Part shown: positions 48,565 to 57,464 of the stretch, one piece after another
Position numbering within the stretch: the first letter of the stretch is position 1
Layout: each line of letters starts with the position of its first letter
From: Nocardioidaceae bacterium
Lineage (GTDB): Bacteria > Actinomycetota > Actinomycetes > Propionibacteriales > Nocardioidaceae
Assembly (NCBI GenBank): GCA_025980475.1
Contig: JAICXL010000003.1
Coordinates: 23,289 to 87,288, forward strand
Direction of reading: 5' to 3'
Length of the DNA: 64,000 nucleotides
Translations under genes and position numbers: made by a program
The notes under the pieces: model-generated
Database searches by the model: none
Seen by the model: the letters and a program-made list of their open reading frames with translations, nothing else
Told to the model about the DNA's origin: nothing

Positions 48565-49253
48565 CGCGCGACGCCTCGTGGCGCGCGGCGGGTGCCGCTC
48601 GCGACAGGGCGTGGCTGCTTGCCCCAGATCCCGGACAGCAGCCGGTCGAGGGCCACCTCGAACTCCTCCCGCCAGGTCAGCGACGTGCGCAGGTCCATCC
48701 GCATCCGCGGGTAGGTCGCGTGTGCGCGCTGGGTGCGGAAGCCGACGGCCAGCAGGAAGTCGGCCGCGACGACGCAGTGACCGCCGTGCCCGACAACGAC
48801 CCCGAAGACGGCCCCGGCGCGCCCGTCGTGGTGGCCGCGCGTGTCGCCGAACGCCTCGACGGCGCGCACCTGCCGCTGCAGCAGGTCCTTGGCCATCGCC
48901 TGCACGAGCACCCGCCCGAGGCCCTGCCCGCGGAAGTCGGGCGCGACCTGCACGGTGCTCAACAGCACCGCGTCGTTGCCGACCGGCGCGGTGGCGAAGC
49001 TGTCGGCCCCCGGGAAGTAGACCGGCGGGGCGTAGATGATGTGGCCGGCGAGGACGTCGTCGACGTACACCACGCGGCCGCACGATCCCCAGTCGCGCAG
49101 GACGCCGGAGAGCCAGGCCGCCTTCTCCTCGCCCTCGTGCCCGCGAACGGCCTGCCGGCGCACCGGCGCGAGCTCCCAGAAGACGCAGGAGGCACAGCCG
49201 GCCGGCAGCTCCTCGAGCTGGTCCAGTGTCAAGCGCGCGACCCGGCGTCCCAC
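48552..49253 (-). CDS. GNAT family N-acetyltransferase
   Basis: [76 protein letters not shown]. Confidence 0.88.
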   Translation of the reverse strand: MGRRVARLTLDQLEELPAGCASCVFWELAPVRRQAVRGHEGEEKAAWLSGVLRDWGSCGRVVYVDDVLAGHIIYAPPVYFPGADSFATAPVGNDAVLLSTVQVAPDFRGQGLGRVLVQAMAKDLLQRQVRAVEAFGDTRGHHDGRAGAVFGVVVGHGGHCVVAADFLLAVGFRTQRAHATYPRMRMDLRTSLTWREEFEVALDRLLSGIWGKQPRPVASGTRRAPRGVARQAR

Positions 49254-49262
49254 GAGGAGATT

Positions 49263-50480
49263 CTAGCGGCGCAGGCTGGCGAGGAACTCCGCGATCCGGC
49301 CGATCGCCTCGGTGAGCAGGTCCACGTCCGGCAGGGTGACCAGCCGGAAGTGGTCGGGCTCGAACCAGTTGAAGCCGGTGCCGTGGGTGACCAGGAGCTT
49401 CTTCGCCCGGAGCAGCTCGAGCACGAACGCCTCGTCGTCGGTGATGCCGAACCTCTCCGTGTCGAGTCGCGGGAAGCAGTAGAGCGCTCCGCGGGGCTGC
49501 ACGCAACTGACCCCGTCGATGTCGTTGAGCAGCCGCCAGGCGACCTTGCTCTGCTCGTAGAAGCGGCCTCCGGGGGCGATCAGCTCGTTGATGGACTGGT
49601 AGCCGCCCAAGGCGGTCTGGATCGCGTGCTGGGCGGGCACGTTGGCGCACATCCGCATGTTGGCAAGCAGGGTGAGGCCCTCGAGGAAGTCACCGGCCAG
49701 GTGCTGGGGGCCGGAGATCATCACCCAGCCGGCTCGGTAGCCGCACACGCGGTAGGCCTTCGACAGGCCGCTGAAGGTCAGGCAGAGCACGTCCTCGCCG
49801 GCGTAGGAGGCGGTGTGGTGGTGCTGGGCGTCGTCGAAGAGGATCTTCTCGTAGATCTCGTCGCTGAAGAGCACCAGCTCGTGGCGACGGGCGATGTCGA
49901 CAAGCCCCTTGAGGGTCTCCTCGCTGTAGACCGCGCCCGTGGGGTTGTTCGGGTTGATCACCACCAGCCCGTGGGTGTCCTGGGTGATCTTCGACTCGAT
50001 GTCGGCCAGGTCCGGGTTCCAGCCGTCCCGCTCGTCGCAGCGGTAGTGCACCGCCGTGCCCCCGGACAGCGTGACGGCACCGGTCCACAGCGGGTAGTCA
50101 GGCGCGGGCACGAGGACCTCGTTGCCCTCGTCGAGGAAGGCCTGCAGGACCAGGCTGATCAGCTCCGAGACGCCGTTGCCGATGAAGACGTCCTCGACCG
50201 AGGTCGCGGTGAGGCCGCGCTCCTGGTAGTACTGCGCGACCGCGGTCCGGGCCTCGTAGATGCCGCGGGAGTCCGAGTAGCCCTGCGCGTCAGGCAGGTG
50301 GTGGACGATGTCGGCGACGATCGCCTCGGGCGCCTCGAAGCCGAACGGGGCGGGGTTGCCGATGTTGAGCTTGAGGATCTTGTGCCCCTCCGACTCCAGC
50401 CGTTGGGCCTCGGCCAGGATCGGGCCCCGGACGTCGTAGCGGACGTGCTGGAGCTTGCGGCTCTGGACGATGGGGCGCAT
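49263..50480 (-). CDS. PLP-dependent class I/II aminotransferase (AlaA/YfbQ-like)
   Basis: LKLNIGNPAPFGFEAPEAIVADIVHHLPDAQGYSDSRGIYEARTAVAQYYQ...INPNNPTGAVYSEE...FSGLSKAYRVCGYRAGWV. Confidence 0.94.
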   Translation of the reverse strand: MRPIVQSRKLQHVRYDVRGPILAEAQRLESEGHKILKLNIGNPAPFGFEAPEAIVADIVHHLPDAQGYSDSRGIYEARTAVAQYYQERGLTATSVEDVFIGNGVSELISLVLQAFLDEGNEVLVPAPDYPLWTGAVTLSGGTAVHYRCDERDGWNPDLADIESKITQDTHGLVVINPNNPTGAVYSEETLKGLVDIARRHELVLFSDEIYEKILFDDAQHHHTASYAGEDVLCLTFSGLSKAYRVCGYRAGWVMISGPQHLAGDFLEGLTLLANMRMCANVPAQHAIQTALGGYQSINELIAPGGRFYEQSKVAWRLLNDIDGVSCVQPRGALYCFPRLDTERFGITDDEAFVLELLRAKKLLVTHGTGFNWFEPDHFRLVTLPDVDLLTEAIGRIAEFLASLRR

Positions 50481-50567
50481 GGCCCCAAGTCTGTCAGGAT
50501 GACCGCCCGCGACTGCGACCGACGTCCGCCCTCCCCCGGGCGCGCGGACTGTGCGACGATCCGGGGC

Positions 50568-51326
50568 ATGCGCGACCTCACCTACCCGGGCATCATCCTG
50601 ACCGGGAGGGCACTCTTCCGGGCGCTCGGCCTGCGCTTCCAGCTCAGCGGCACCGAGCACGTGCCCCGCGCCGGTGGCGCCCTGCTCGCCTTCAACCATG
50701 TCTCCTACGTCGACTTCATCCTCGGCGGCTACGCCGCGGTCCCGTCGAGGCGCCTGGTGCGCTTCATGGCGAAGAAGGAGATCTTCGACCATCCGGTGAT
50801 GGGTCCGGTGATGCGCTCGATGCACCACGTGCCGGTCGACCGGGCCGAGGGCGCCGCCTCGCTCGACCACGCGTTGGGGCTGCTGTCCGCAGGGGAGGTG
50901 GTGGGCATCTTCCCCGAGGCGACCATCTCCCGGTCCTTCGAGGTCAAGGGGCTCAAGTCGGGTGCGGTCCGGATCGCCGCTGCGGCGGGCGTGCCGCTGG
51001 TGCCGGTGGCGCTGTGGGGCACCCAGCGCATCGTCACCAAGGACCATCCCCGTGACCTGGGCCGGGGCAAGACGATCGCGATCAGGGTCGGCGAGCCGCT
51101 GCACCCGGCCGGCTCGGACCCGGCGGCCGAGACCGACGCGTTGCGGGTCCGGCTGGCCGGACTCGTGGACGAGGCGATCCGGGGCTATCCCGCGCGCGAG
51201 CAGCCGCCCGGCTCGTGGTGGTTGCCGGCGTCGTACGGCGGCTCCGCCCCAACTCCGGACGAGGCGCTCGCCCTCGACGCCGAGGAGCGCGAGCGCCGCC
51301 TGCGTCGGCGTTCCGGCCGCGCCTGA
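50568..51326 (+). CDS. 1-acyl-sn-glycerol-3-phosphate acyltransferase (PlsC-like)
   Basis: GGALLAFNHVSYVDFILGGYA...FMAKKEIFDHPVMGPVMRSMHHVPVDR...VVGIFPEATISRSFEVKGLKSGAVRIA. Confidence 0.93.
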   Translation: MRDLTYPGIILTGRALFRALGLRFQLSGTEHVPRAGGALLAFNHVSYVDFILGGYAAVPSRRLVRFMAKKEIFDHPVMGPVMRSMHHVPVDRAEGAASLDHALGLLSAGEVVGIFPEATISRSFEVKGLKSGAVRIAAAAGVPLVPVALWGTQRIVTKDHPRDLGRGKTIAIRVGEPLHPAGSDPAAETDALRVRLAGLVDEAIRGYPAREQPPGSWWLPASYGGSAPTPDEALALDAEERERRLRRRSGRA

Positions 51327-51377
51327 CCCGCGTCACTCTTTGTCGACAAAGCAATTGATCGGCTTGTCGATTGATGG

Positions 51378-52328
51378 TCAGATCGGTCGGTCGTCACGGT
51401 TGCGCGGGTCGATGACCGCCACGATGCGCTCCAGGTCAGCGAGTGAGGCGAACTCGATCGCGATCCTGCCCTTGGCCTTGCCCAGGGTGACCTTGACCCG
51501 GGTGTCCAGGCGGTCGGAGAGCCGCTCGTTGAGCTCCTCGAGGCCCGGTGCGCTGGGCCGCCGTCCGCGCGCCCGAGGCTGGCCGTCCTCCTCGCCCGTC
51601 TCCCCCACGGTGACCAGCTCTTCCAGCCCGCGCACGGAGATGCCCTCGGCGACCACCCGCGCGGCGAGCCGGTCCTGGGCATCGGCGTCGGTGACCCCGA
51701 GCAGCGCCCGGGCATGCCCGGAGCTGAGCACGCCGGCCGCCACCCGCCGCTGGACAGCGGGCGAGAGCTTGAGCAGGCGCAGGGTGTTGCTGATCTGTGG
51801 CCGGCTGCGGCCGATCCGACCGGCCAGCTCGTCGTGGGTGCACCCGAAGTCGTCGAGCAGCTGTTGGTAGGCCGCTGCCTCCTCCAGCGGGTTCAGCTGG
51901 CTGCGGTGCAGGTTCTCCAGCAGCGCGTCGCGCAGCATCGCGGTGTCCTCGGTCTGCCGGACGATCGCCGGGATCGTGCCCAGACCGGCCTGCCGGCTGG
52001 CCCGCCACCGCCGCTCCCCCATGATCAGCTCGTAGCCCTCGGCGGCCGGACGCACCACCACCGGCTGCAGCAGCCCGACCTCGCGGATCGAGTGCACCAG
52101 CTCGGACATCGCCTCTTCGTCGAAGACCTCCCGCGGCTGCCGGGGGTTCGGGCTCACCGCGTCCACCGGGATCTCGGCGAACCACGCGCCGGCGACCGTG
52201 TCCACGGCGGGTGCTGCCGTCACCGTCGGTTCAGCGGGAGCGACGTCCTGGCTGGTGGGAATCAGCGAGCCGAGGCCCCGACCGAGTCCCCGTCGCGGAC
52301 GGGACGACTGGTCTGCGGGGGTGGTCAT
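51378..52328 (-). CDS. parB: Chromosome partitioning protein ParB
   Basis: [14 protein letters not shown]...[59 protein letters not shown]...[49 protein letters not shown]. Confidence 0.97.
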   Translation of the reverse strand: MTTPADQSSRPRRGLGRGLGSLIPTSQDVAPAEPTVTAAPAVDTVAGAWFAEIPVDAVSPNPRQPREVFDEEAMSELVHSIREVGLLQPVVVRPAAEGYELIMGERRWRASRQAGLGTIPAIVRQTEDTAMLRDALLENLHRSQLNPLEEAAAYQQLLDDFGCTHDELAGRIGRSRPQISNTLRLLKLSPAVQRRVAAGVLSSGHARALLGVTDADAQDRLAARVVAEGISVRGLEELVTVGETGEEDGQPRARGRRPSAPGLEELNERLSDRLDTRVKVTLGKAKGRIAIEFASLADLERIVAVIDPRNRDDRPI

Positions 52329-53605
52329 GCGTCCGCTCCCTTCTCCTGCGAGACTCCGGCCGGGTGCCGGGTGGCCTTGTTGGTCCGGAGTGCCAGCTCG
52401 CGGGCGGCCTCGAGGTAGGACAGGGCTCCCGGCGAGCCAGGATCGTAGGTCATCACGCTCTGGCCGTAGCTGGGCGCCTCCGACACCCGCACCGAGCGGG
52501 GGATGGTGGTGCGCAGCACCGTGTCCGGGAAATGGTCACGCACCTCCTGCGCCACGCCGGCGGCGAGCTTGGTGCGGCTGTCGTACATCGTCACCAGGAT
52601 CGTGGAGATGTCCAGCCGCGGGTTCAGGTGGGTGCGCACCATCTCCACGGTCTCGACGAGCTGACCGAGGCCCTCGAGGGCGTAGTACTCCGCCTGGATC
52701 GGGATCAGCATCTCCGCTCCGGCCACCAGCGCGTTCAGGGTCAGCAGGCCGAGCGAGGGCGGGCAGTCGATCAGCACGTAGTCCAGCCTGTCCTCCCCCT
52801 CCGCGGTCACCGGCGGATGGGCTGCCAGGGCCTTGCGCAACCGGCCCTCCCGGGCCACCACGCTGACCAGCTCGATCTCCGCGCCGGCCAGGTCGATCGT
52901 CGCCGGCACCACCTCCAGGCCGGGAATGTCCGGATGTGATTGCAGAACTTCGGCGACGGGTGCGCCGTCGACCAGCACGTCATAGCTCGAGGGCGTCCCG
53001 CGGTGGTGCTCCACCGCGAGGGCGGTCGAGGCGTTGCCCTGGGGGTCCAGGTCGACCACCAGCACCCGCAGGCCGTGCTGGGCCAGGGCGGCGGCGAGGT
53101 TCACCGTGGTGGTGGTCTTGCCGACACCGCCCTTCTGGTTGGCGACCACCATCACCCGAGCCCGCGCGGGCCGCGGCAACGGCTCCCCGAACCGGCGGCC
53201 CTCGCGCACCATCAGCTGGTGCTGCACCGCCCTCGCCATCGGGGTGGAGCTGTCGTCGAAGCCAGCGGTCGCGGCGGCCACGTCAGCGGCTGTGCGCACT
53301 GCCGAGAGGGCCGCGTCTACGTCGTTGTGGTCCCCGCGCAGCGGCGGTGGCGTTTCACGTGAAACGATCACCGCCTCATCTTCTGCTCCCCCGACCGGAT
53401 CGGTGACCAACCCGGCCGGCGTTTCACGTGAAACCGGCTCCGAGCGCTCCCGAGCGCCCTGTGGAAAACCCCGGTCGAACTGTGGATTTCCACGCTCAAC
53501 AGCCCACCCCAGTCCGGTGGATAACCCTGAGCGGTCCCGGTCGCCAGTCGGACCCGCATCGGGCCAGCCGAGCCCCCCTTCATCCGGCTGCTGCTCCACC
53601 TTCAC
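52325..53605 (-). CDS. parA: Chromosome partitioning ATPase ParA; N-terminal extent uncertain
   Basis: [51 protein letters not shown]. The start at 53605 (GTG) overlaps the rsmG stop; a shorter start downstream is possible. Confidence 0.93.
   Translation of the reverse strand: MKVEQQPDEGGLGWPDAGPTGDRDRSGLSTGLGWAVERGNPQFDRGFPQGARERSEPVSRETPAGLVTDPVGGAEDEAVIVSRETPPPLRGDHNDVDAALSAVRTAADVAAATAGFDDSSTPMARAVQHQLMVREGRRFGEPLPRPARARVMVVANQKGGVGKTTTTVNLAAALAQHGLRVLVVDLDPQGNASTALAVEHHRGTPSSYDVLVDGAPVAEVLQSHPDIPGLEVVPATIDLAGAEIELVSVVAREGRLRKALAAHPPVTAEGEDRLDYVLIDCPPSLGLLTLNALVAGAEMLIPIQAEYYALEGLGQLVETVEMVRTHLNPRLDISTILVTMYDSRTKLAAGVAQEVRDHFPDTVLRTTIPRSVRVSEAPSYGQSVMTYDPGSPGALSYLEAARELALRTNKATRHPAGVSQEKGADA
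53352..53365. other. parS centromere site
   Basis: Exact palindrome GTTTCACGTGAAAC. Confidence 0.93.
53421..53434. other. parS centromere site
   Basis: Exact palindrome GTTTCACGTGAAAC. Confidence 0.93.
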
Positions 53606-54258
53606 GCTCCTCGCCCCTCGTCCTTCACCACACGTACCACAGTCACCGGTGGTTCCACCACGCCGCGACCGGCGGTCAGGACCGCCACCTGACGTCCGCC
53701 GAGGCGCTGCAGCACCCCGCGGGCGACGGCCACCTCCTCGGCCGCCGACGAGCCTTTCATGGCCAGCATCAGGCCGCCACGGCGGACCAGCGGGAGGGAC
53801 CAGCCGGCGAGTCGGGCCAGCGGTGCGACGGCGCGGGAAGTGACCGCGTCGTACTCGAGCCTTCCGTGCAGCTCCTCAGCACGAGCCCGACGGACCTCGA
53901 CGTTGTCGAGCGCCAGCGCGACGACCACCTCGTCGAGGAACCGCGTACGCCGCAGCAGCGGCTCCACCAGGGTCACGGCGAGATCGGGCCGCCGGATCGC
54001 CAGCGCGATGCCCGGCAGGCCGGCGCCCGAGCCGAGGTCGGCCACCGTCGCCGCGGCAGGCAGCAGGTCGGCCACCACCGCGCAGTTGAGCAGGTGCCGG
54101 TCCCACAGCCGCGGGGCCTCCCTGGGCCCGATCAGGCCGCGATCGATCCCCTCGCCGGCCAACCGGACGGCATAGGCCTCCGCCAGCGGCAGCCGGGTAG
54201 CGAACACCCCCTGCGCCGCCGCGGGCACAGGGGGTGTTTCACGTGAAACGTCGGCCAT
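53602..54258 (-). CDS. rsmG: 16S rRNA (guanine-N7)-methyltransferase RsmG
   Basis: MADVSRETPPVPAAAQGVFATRLPLAEAYAVRLAGEGIDRGLIGPREAPRLWDRHLLNCAVVADLLPAAATVADLGSGAGLPGIALAIRRPDL. Confidence 0.96.
   Translation of the reverse strand: MADVSRETPPVPAAAQGVFATRLPLAEAYAVRLAGEGIDRGLIGPREAPRLWDRHLLNCAVVADLLPAAATVADLGSGAGLPGIALAIRRPDLAVTLVEPLLRRTRFLDEVVVALALDNVEVRRARAEELHGRLEYDAVTSRAVAPLARLAGWSLPLVRRGGLMLAMKGSSAAEEVAVARGVLQRLGGRQVAVLTAGRGVVEPPVTVVRVVKDEGRGA
54236..54249. other. parS centromere site at the 5' end of rsmG
   Basis: Exact palindrome GTTTCACGTGAAAC (TGTTTCACGTGAAACG in context). Confidence 0.93.
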
Positions 54259-54280
54259 CAGTCCGCCACCCCGGGCAGGA

Positions 54281-54916
54281 TCACGCCGGAAGCACCACGA
54301 CGCGGCGCCGCGGCTCCACGCCCTCGGACTCGGAGACGAGCCCGGCCGCGGCCACCACGTCATGCACGACCTTGCGCTCGAAGGGGCTCATCGGCTCCAG
54401 CTCGGCCCGCTCACCGGTTTCTCGAACCCGGGCCACCACCTCAGCGGCCTGCTGCTCCAACTGTGCCCGCCGCGAGGCCCGGTGGCCCGAGATGTCCAGC
54501 ATCAGCCGGGAGCGTTCGCCGGTCTCGCGATAGACGGCAAGCCGGGTCAGTTCCTGGAGCGCCTCGAGCACCTCGCCGTCGGCACCCACCAGTTGGGGCA
54601 GCTCGGCGCCGACGACGGAGACCGTCGCGCGGTCACCTTCGACGTCGAGGTCGATGTCGCCGTCGAGATCGGCGATCTCGAGCAGCTCCTCCAGGTAGTC
54701 CGCGGCGATGTCGCCCTCGGCCTCCAGCCGTTGGACGCGCTTGGACTGCTCGCCCGGGCCCGCCTGGACCACAGCACCCTGCTCGGGCTCCTCGTCAGGG
54801 TCGAGCGCGACCTCGGCGGAGTCGTCGGGCTCGATCGCGGCGCCCTCAGCCATGGGCGCCTCGTCGTCTCGGGCGCGGGCAGGTTCGCCCGTCGGATCAC
54901 TCACTTGCTCGCTCAA
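54281..54916 (-). CDS. jag: Jag/KhpB RNA-binding protein (KH and R3H domains)
   Basis: ADYLEELLEIADLDGDIDLDVEGDRATVSVVGAELPQLVGADGEVLEALQELTRLAVYRETGERSRLMLDISGHRASRRAQLEQQAAEVVARVRETGERAELEPMSPFERKVVHDVVA. Confidence 0.93.
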   Translation of the reverse strand: MSEQVSDPTGEPARARDDEAPMAEGAAIEPDDSAEVALDPDEEPEQGAVVQAGPGEQSKRVQRLEAEGDIAADYLEELLEIADLDGDIDLDVEGDRATVSVVGAELPQLVGADGEVLEALQELTRLAVYRETGERSRLMLDISGHRASRRAQLEQQAAEVVARVRETGERAELEPMSPFERKVVHDVVAAAGLVSESEGVEPRRRVVVLPA

Positions 54917-56085
54917 TGGTCATCTCCCTTGTCTCGGGGCTTGCCTCTGGGCTTGTCCCCCGGTTTGTCCCGAGGCCTGCCCGGGGAGGTACCTGGGGGG
55001 GTGCGTCGGGGTCTGTCCTGGCGATCGCTGCCACCGCTGGCCGACGCTGCGCCGTCACCGTCGCTGTCGGCCGGGCCCTCGCCCGGTGGGCGCCCGCCGG
55101 CGGGCCCAGCGGACTTCTTCCGCTGCTGGCGCGACTGACGCCGGGGCTGCTGACGCTGGGCGGGCCGCCGGTCAGCCTTGTCCTGCACCGCGGTGGCGGT
55201 CTGGCCGCCGGTCTGCGTCTCGGCCTCCGCCAGGTCGCCGGACGTGCCGCGCCGGCCGGACTTGTCGGCGTCACGCTTCTGCTTCGCGGCGAACGCCGGC
55301 GTCCCTGGGGCGGGGTTGTTGCGGATCACGTAGAACTGCTGGCACATCGTCCAGATGTTGGAGGTGGTCCAGTAGAAGAGCACCCCGATCGGGAAGGCGA
55401 TGCCACCGACACCGAAGACCAGCGGCAGCACGTAGAGGAGCATCTTCTGCTGCTGGGCATACTGCCCGGTCATCGCTCCCGGGGGCATGTTCTTGGCCAT
55501 CAGCTGGCGCTGGGTCATGAAGGTGGTCGCGATCATCAGCACCACCAGCACGCCGGCGGCGATCTTGACGCTGATGTGGCCGCCGTCGTTGGTGAAGCTC
55601 GCCGACAGGGTGCCACCGAAGAACGGCGCGTTGGCGAAGCTCTTCGCCAGCGTCTGGGTCAGCACGCCGTGGCCCTGGTGCTCCTGGCCCGCGGCGTGGT
55701 CGATCAGCCGGAACAGCGCCCAGAAGATCGGCATCTGCACCAGCAGCGGTAAGCAGGAGGCCAGCGGATTGGTGCCGGTCTCCTTGTAGAGCGCCATCGT
55801 CTCCTGGGCGAGCCGCTCGCGGTCGTGGCCGTACTTCTTCTGCAGCTCCTTGACCTTCGGCTGCAACAGCTGCATGTTGCGCGAGGACTTGATCTGCTTG
55901 ACGAACAACGGGATGAGCGCCGCGCGGATCACTAGCGTCAGTCCTACGATCGACAGGCCCCAGGCCCAGCTCGACCCGGGCTCGAAGACCTTGCCCAGCA
56001 CCTCATGGAAGCCGACCAGCACCACCGAGATCAGGTAGTACAGCGGCGTCATGATGAAGCTGCCGATCTGGCTGAAGAAGGACAC
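54913..56085 (-). CDS. yidC: Membrane protein insertase YidC/Oxa1
   Basis: PLYYLISVVLVGFHEVLGKVFEPGSSWAWGLSIVGLTLVIRAALIPLFVKQIKSSRNMQLLQPKVKELQKKYGHDRERLAQETMALYKETGTNPLASCLPLLVQMPIFWALF. Confidence 0.96.
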   Translation of the reverse strand: MSFFSQIGSFIMTPLYYLISVVLVGFHEVLGKVFEPGSSWAWGLSIVGLTLVIRAALIPLFVKQIKSSRNMQLLQPKVKELQKKYGHDRERLAQETMALYKETGTNPLASCLPLLVQMPIFWALFRLIDHAAGQEHQGHGVLTQTLAKSFANAPFFGGTLSASFTNDGGHISVKIAAGVLVVLMIATTFMTQRQLMAKNMPPGAMTGQYAQQQKMLLYVLPLVFGVGGIAFPIGVLFYWTTSNIWTMCQQFYVIRNNPAPGTPAFAAKQKRDADKSGRRGTSGDLAEAETQTGGQTATAVQDKADRRPAQRQQPRRQSRQQRKKSAGPAGGRPPGEGPADSDGDGAASASGGSDRQDRPRRTPPGTSPGRPRDKPGDKPRGKPRDKGDDH

Positions 56086-56340
56086 TCAGACTCCTCGAGT
56101 CATGGAGGACGAAGCTGGAGGAACCGGGTCATAGCCCCCGGCAGCCCACGGGTGGCAGCGCGCCAGTCGGCGGATCGCCAGCCAGCTGCCCCGGATGCTG
56201 CCGTGAACGGTGACCGCCTCGAGCGCGTAGGTCGAGCAGGACGGGTGGTAGCGGCACACCTGGCCGTAGAGCGGGCTGATGAGTAGCCGGTAGCACCTGA
56301 GCAGTCCGATGAGCAGGTAGCGGACCGGGTCGTACCTCAT
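56086..56340 (-). CDS. yidD: Membrane protein insertion efficiency factor YidD
   Basis: [74 protein letters not shown]. Confidence 0.95.
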   Translation of the reverse strand: MRYDPVRYLLIGLLRCYRLLISPLYGQVCRYHPSCSTYALEAVTVHGSIRGSWLAIRRLARCHPWAAGGYDPVPPASSSMTRGV

Positions 56341-56714
56341 GTCGGCACCCGGCAGAGCAGCTGGTCGAGCTCGGCACCCAGGGAGGCGTAGGACGCCGTC
56401 CCTGCGGTCGGCAGTGCCCGGACCACGAGCATGCCCGAGGACGGCAGCGAGCCCGGGAGAGAACACAGTCGCTCCCGGAGCAGATGGCGGAGTCGTCGTT
56501 TCACGAGGTTGCGGGTGACCGCCGGACCGACCGCCCTGGAGACCACGAAGCCGATCCGGAGGGGTTCGCCGGGATCCGGCCCGGAACCGGGCGCCGGCTC
56601 CGGCGGCGGGTAGAGCAGGTGGAGCACCAGCAGCGGACCACCCACCCGTCGCCCGCGGCGGACCACGGTGCGGAAGTCGGCAGAGGGTCGCAGCCGGTGA
56701 CGAGGGGGCAGCAC
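56337..56714 (-). CDS. rnpA: Ribonuclease P protein component
   Basis: [34 protein letters not shown]...[31 protein letters not shown]. Confidence 0.96.
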   Translation of the reverse strand: MLPPRHRLRPSADFRTVVRRGRRVGGPLLVLHLLYPPPEPAPGSGPDPGEPLRIGFVVSRAVGPAVTRNLVKRRLRHLLRERLCSLPGSLPSSGMLVVRALPTAGTASYASLGAELDQLLCRVPT

Positions 56715-56729
56715 ATCCGGCCGGCCGGC

Positions 56730-56867
56730 TCAGGCGGCCAGTCGGTTGCGGCCCTTGCGACGGCGGTTGGACAGGACGGCGCGCCCGGCACGGGTGCGCA
56801 TCCGCAGGCGGAAGCCGTGGACCTTGTGCCGGCGACGGTTGTTCGGCTGGAACGTACGCTTGCTCAC
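56730..56867 (-). CDS. rpmH: 50S ribosomal protein L34
   Basis: [47 protein letters not shown] start at 56867. Confidence 0.97.
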   Translation of the reverse strand: MSKRTFQPNNRRRHKVHGFRLRMRTRAGRAVLSNRRRKGRNRLAA

Positions 56868-57367
56868 GAGCTCTCTCCAGTGGCGGGGATGGGAACAGTC
56901 CGCGGACCGGGTCGGGAGACACGTGGTCACCAGCTGAGGAGTCAACTGGCACCGCGCCCCCACGCACCTGGGTCGTGGACATGCGGCACCGGTCGACACC
57001 GGTCTCGACTGCACCACGGTACGCGGTCGGCCAAGCCGGGGTCAATTTCACCAACCGCCGCAGGCTGGGTGGTGCAAACCTCGCAGGATGCCAGTCCGTC
57101 ACCGGCATGTCGGTGCGACACGCCGCGCCGGGTCGAAGTTGCTCGCCGAACCTGTGGAGAACCGGTTGATCGACGGGCCCGATGGTTGTTAGCGTCCGAA
57201 CACCGGTCGCCAGTCGACACCACCGGCCAACCGGATCCGGGACGCGCAGCAGCAACTGCCGCTGACCCCTGGAATCCGGCGCTGACCAGCGCAGATGCAT
57301 GTCGTCTCCGGGTCAGCGCACGCTTCCGGGCGTGGGACGCCGACGGCACCGGTGATGCTGCACAACC

Positions 57368-57388
57368 TGTGGACAAACGTGTGGACAA
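57368..57388. promoter_or_regulatory. Two consensus DnaA boxes upstream of dnaA
   Basis: TGTGGACAA at 57368-57376 and 57380-57388, same orientation, 12 bp apart. Confidence 0.8.
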
Positions 57389-57464
57389 TGCCCGCCCGCG
57401 GGCACCCCGCCCACGTGTTCGGCCACCCGCCGATCACCGAACCAACGAGGGGAGCGCGAACCGC

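Noticed and set aside
48327-50567. Upstream part of the 999-aa plus-strand ORF (48327-51326)
   Set aside because: Only the PlsC-like C-terminus (50568-51326) is convincing. The rest is antisense to the GNAT and aminotransferase genes.
56484-57464. N-terminal extension of dnaA in the 843-aa ORF
   Set aside because: Covers rnpA, rpmH (antisense) and the dnaA promoter region with DnaA boxes; the DnaA N-terminus starts at GTG 57465.
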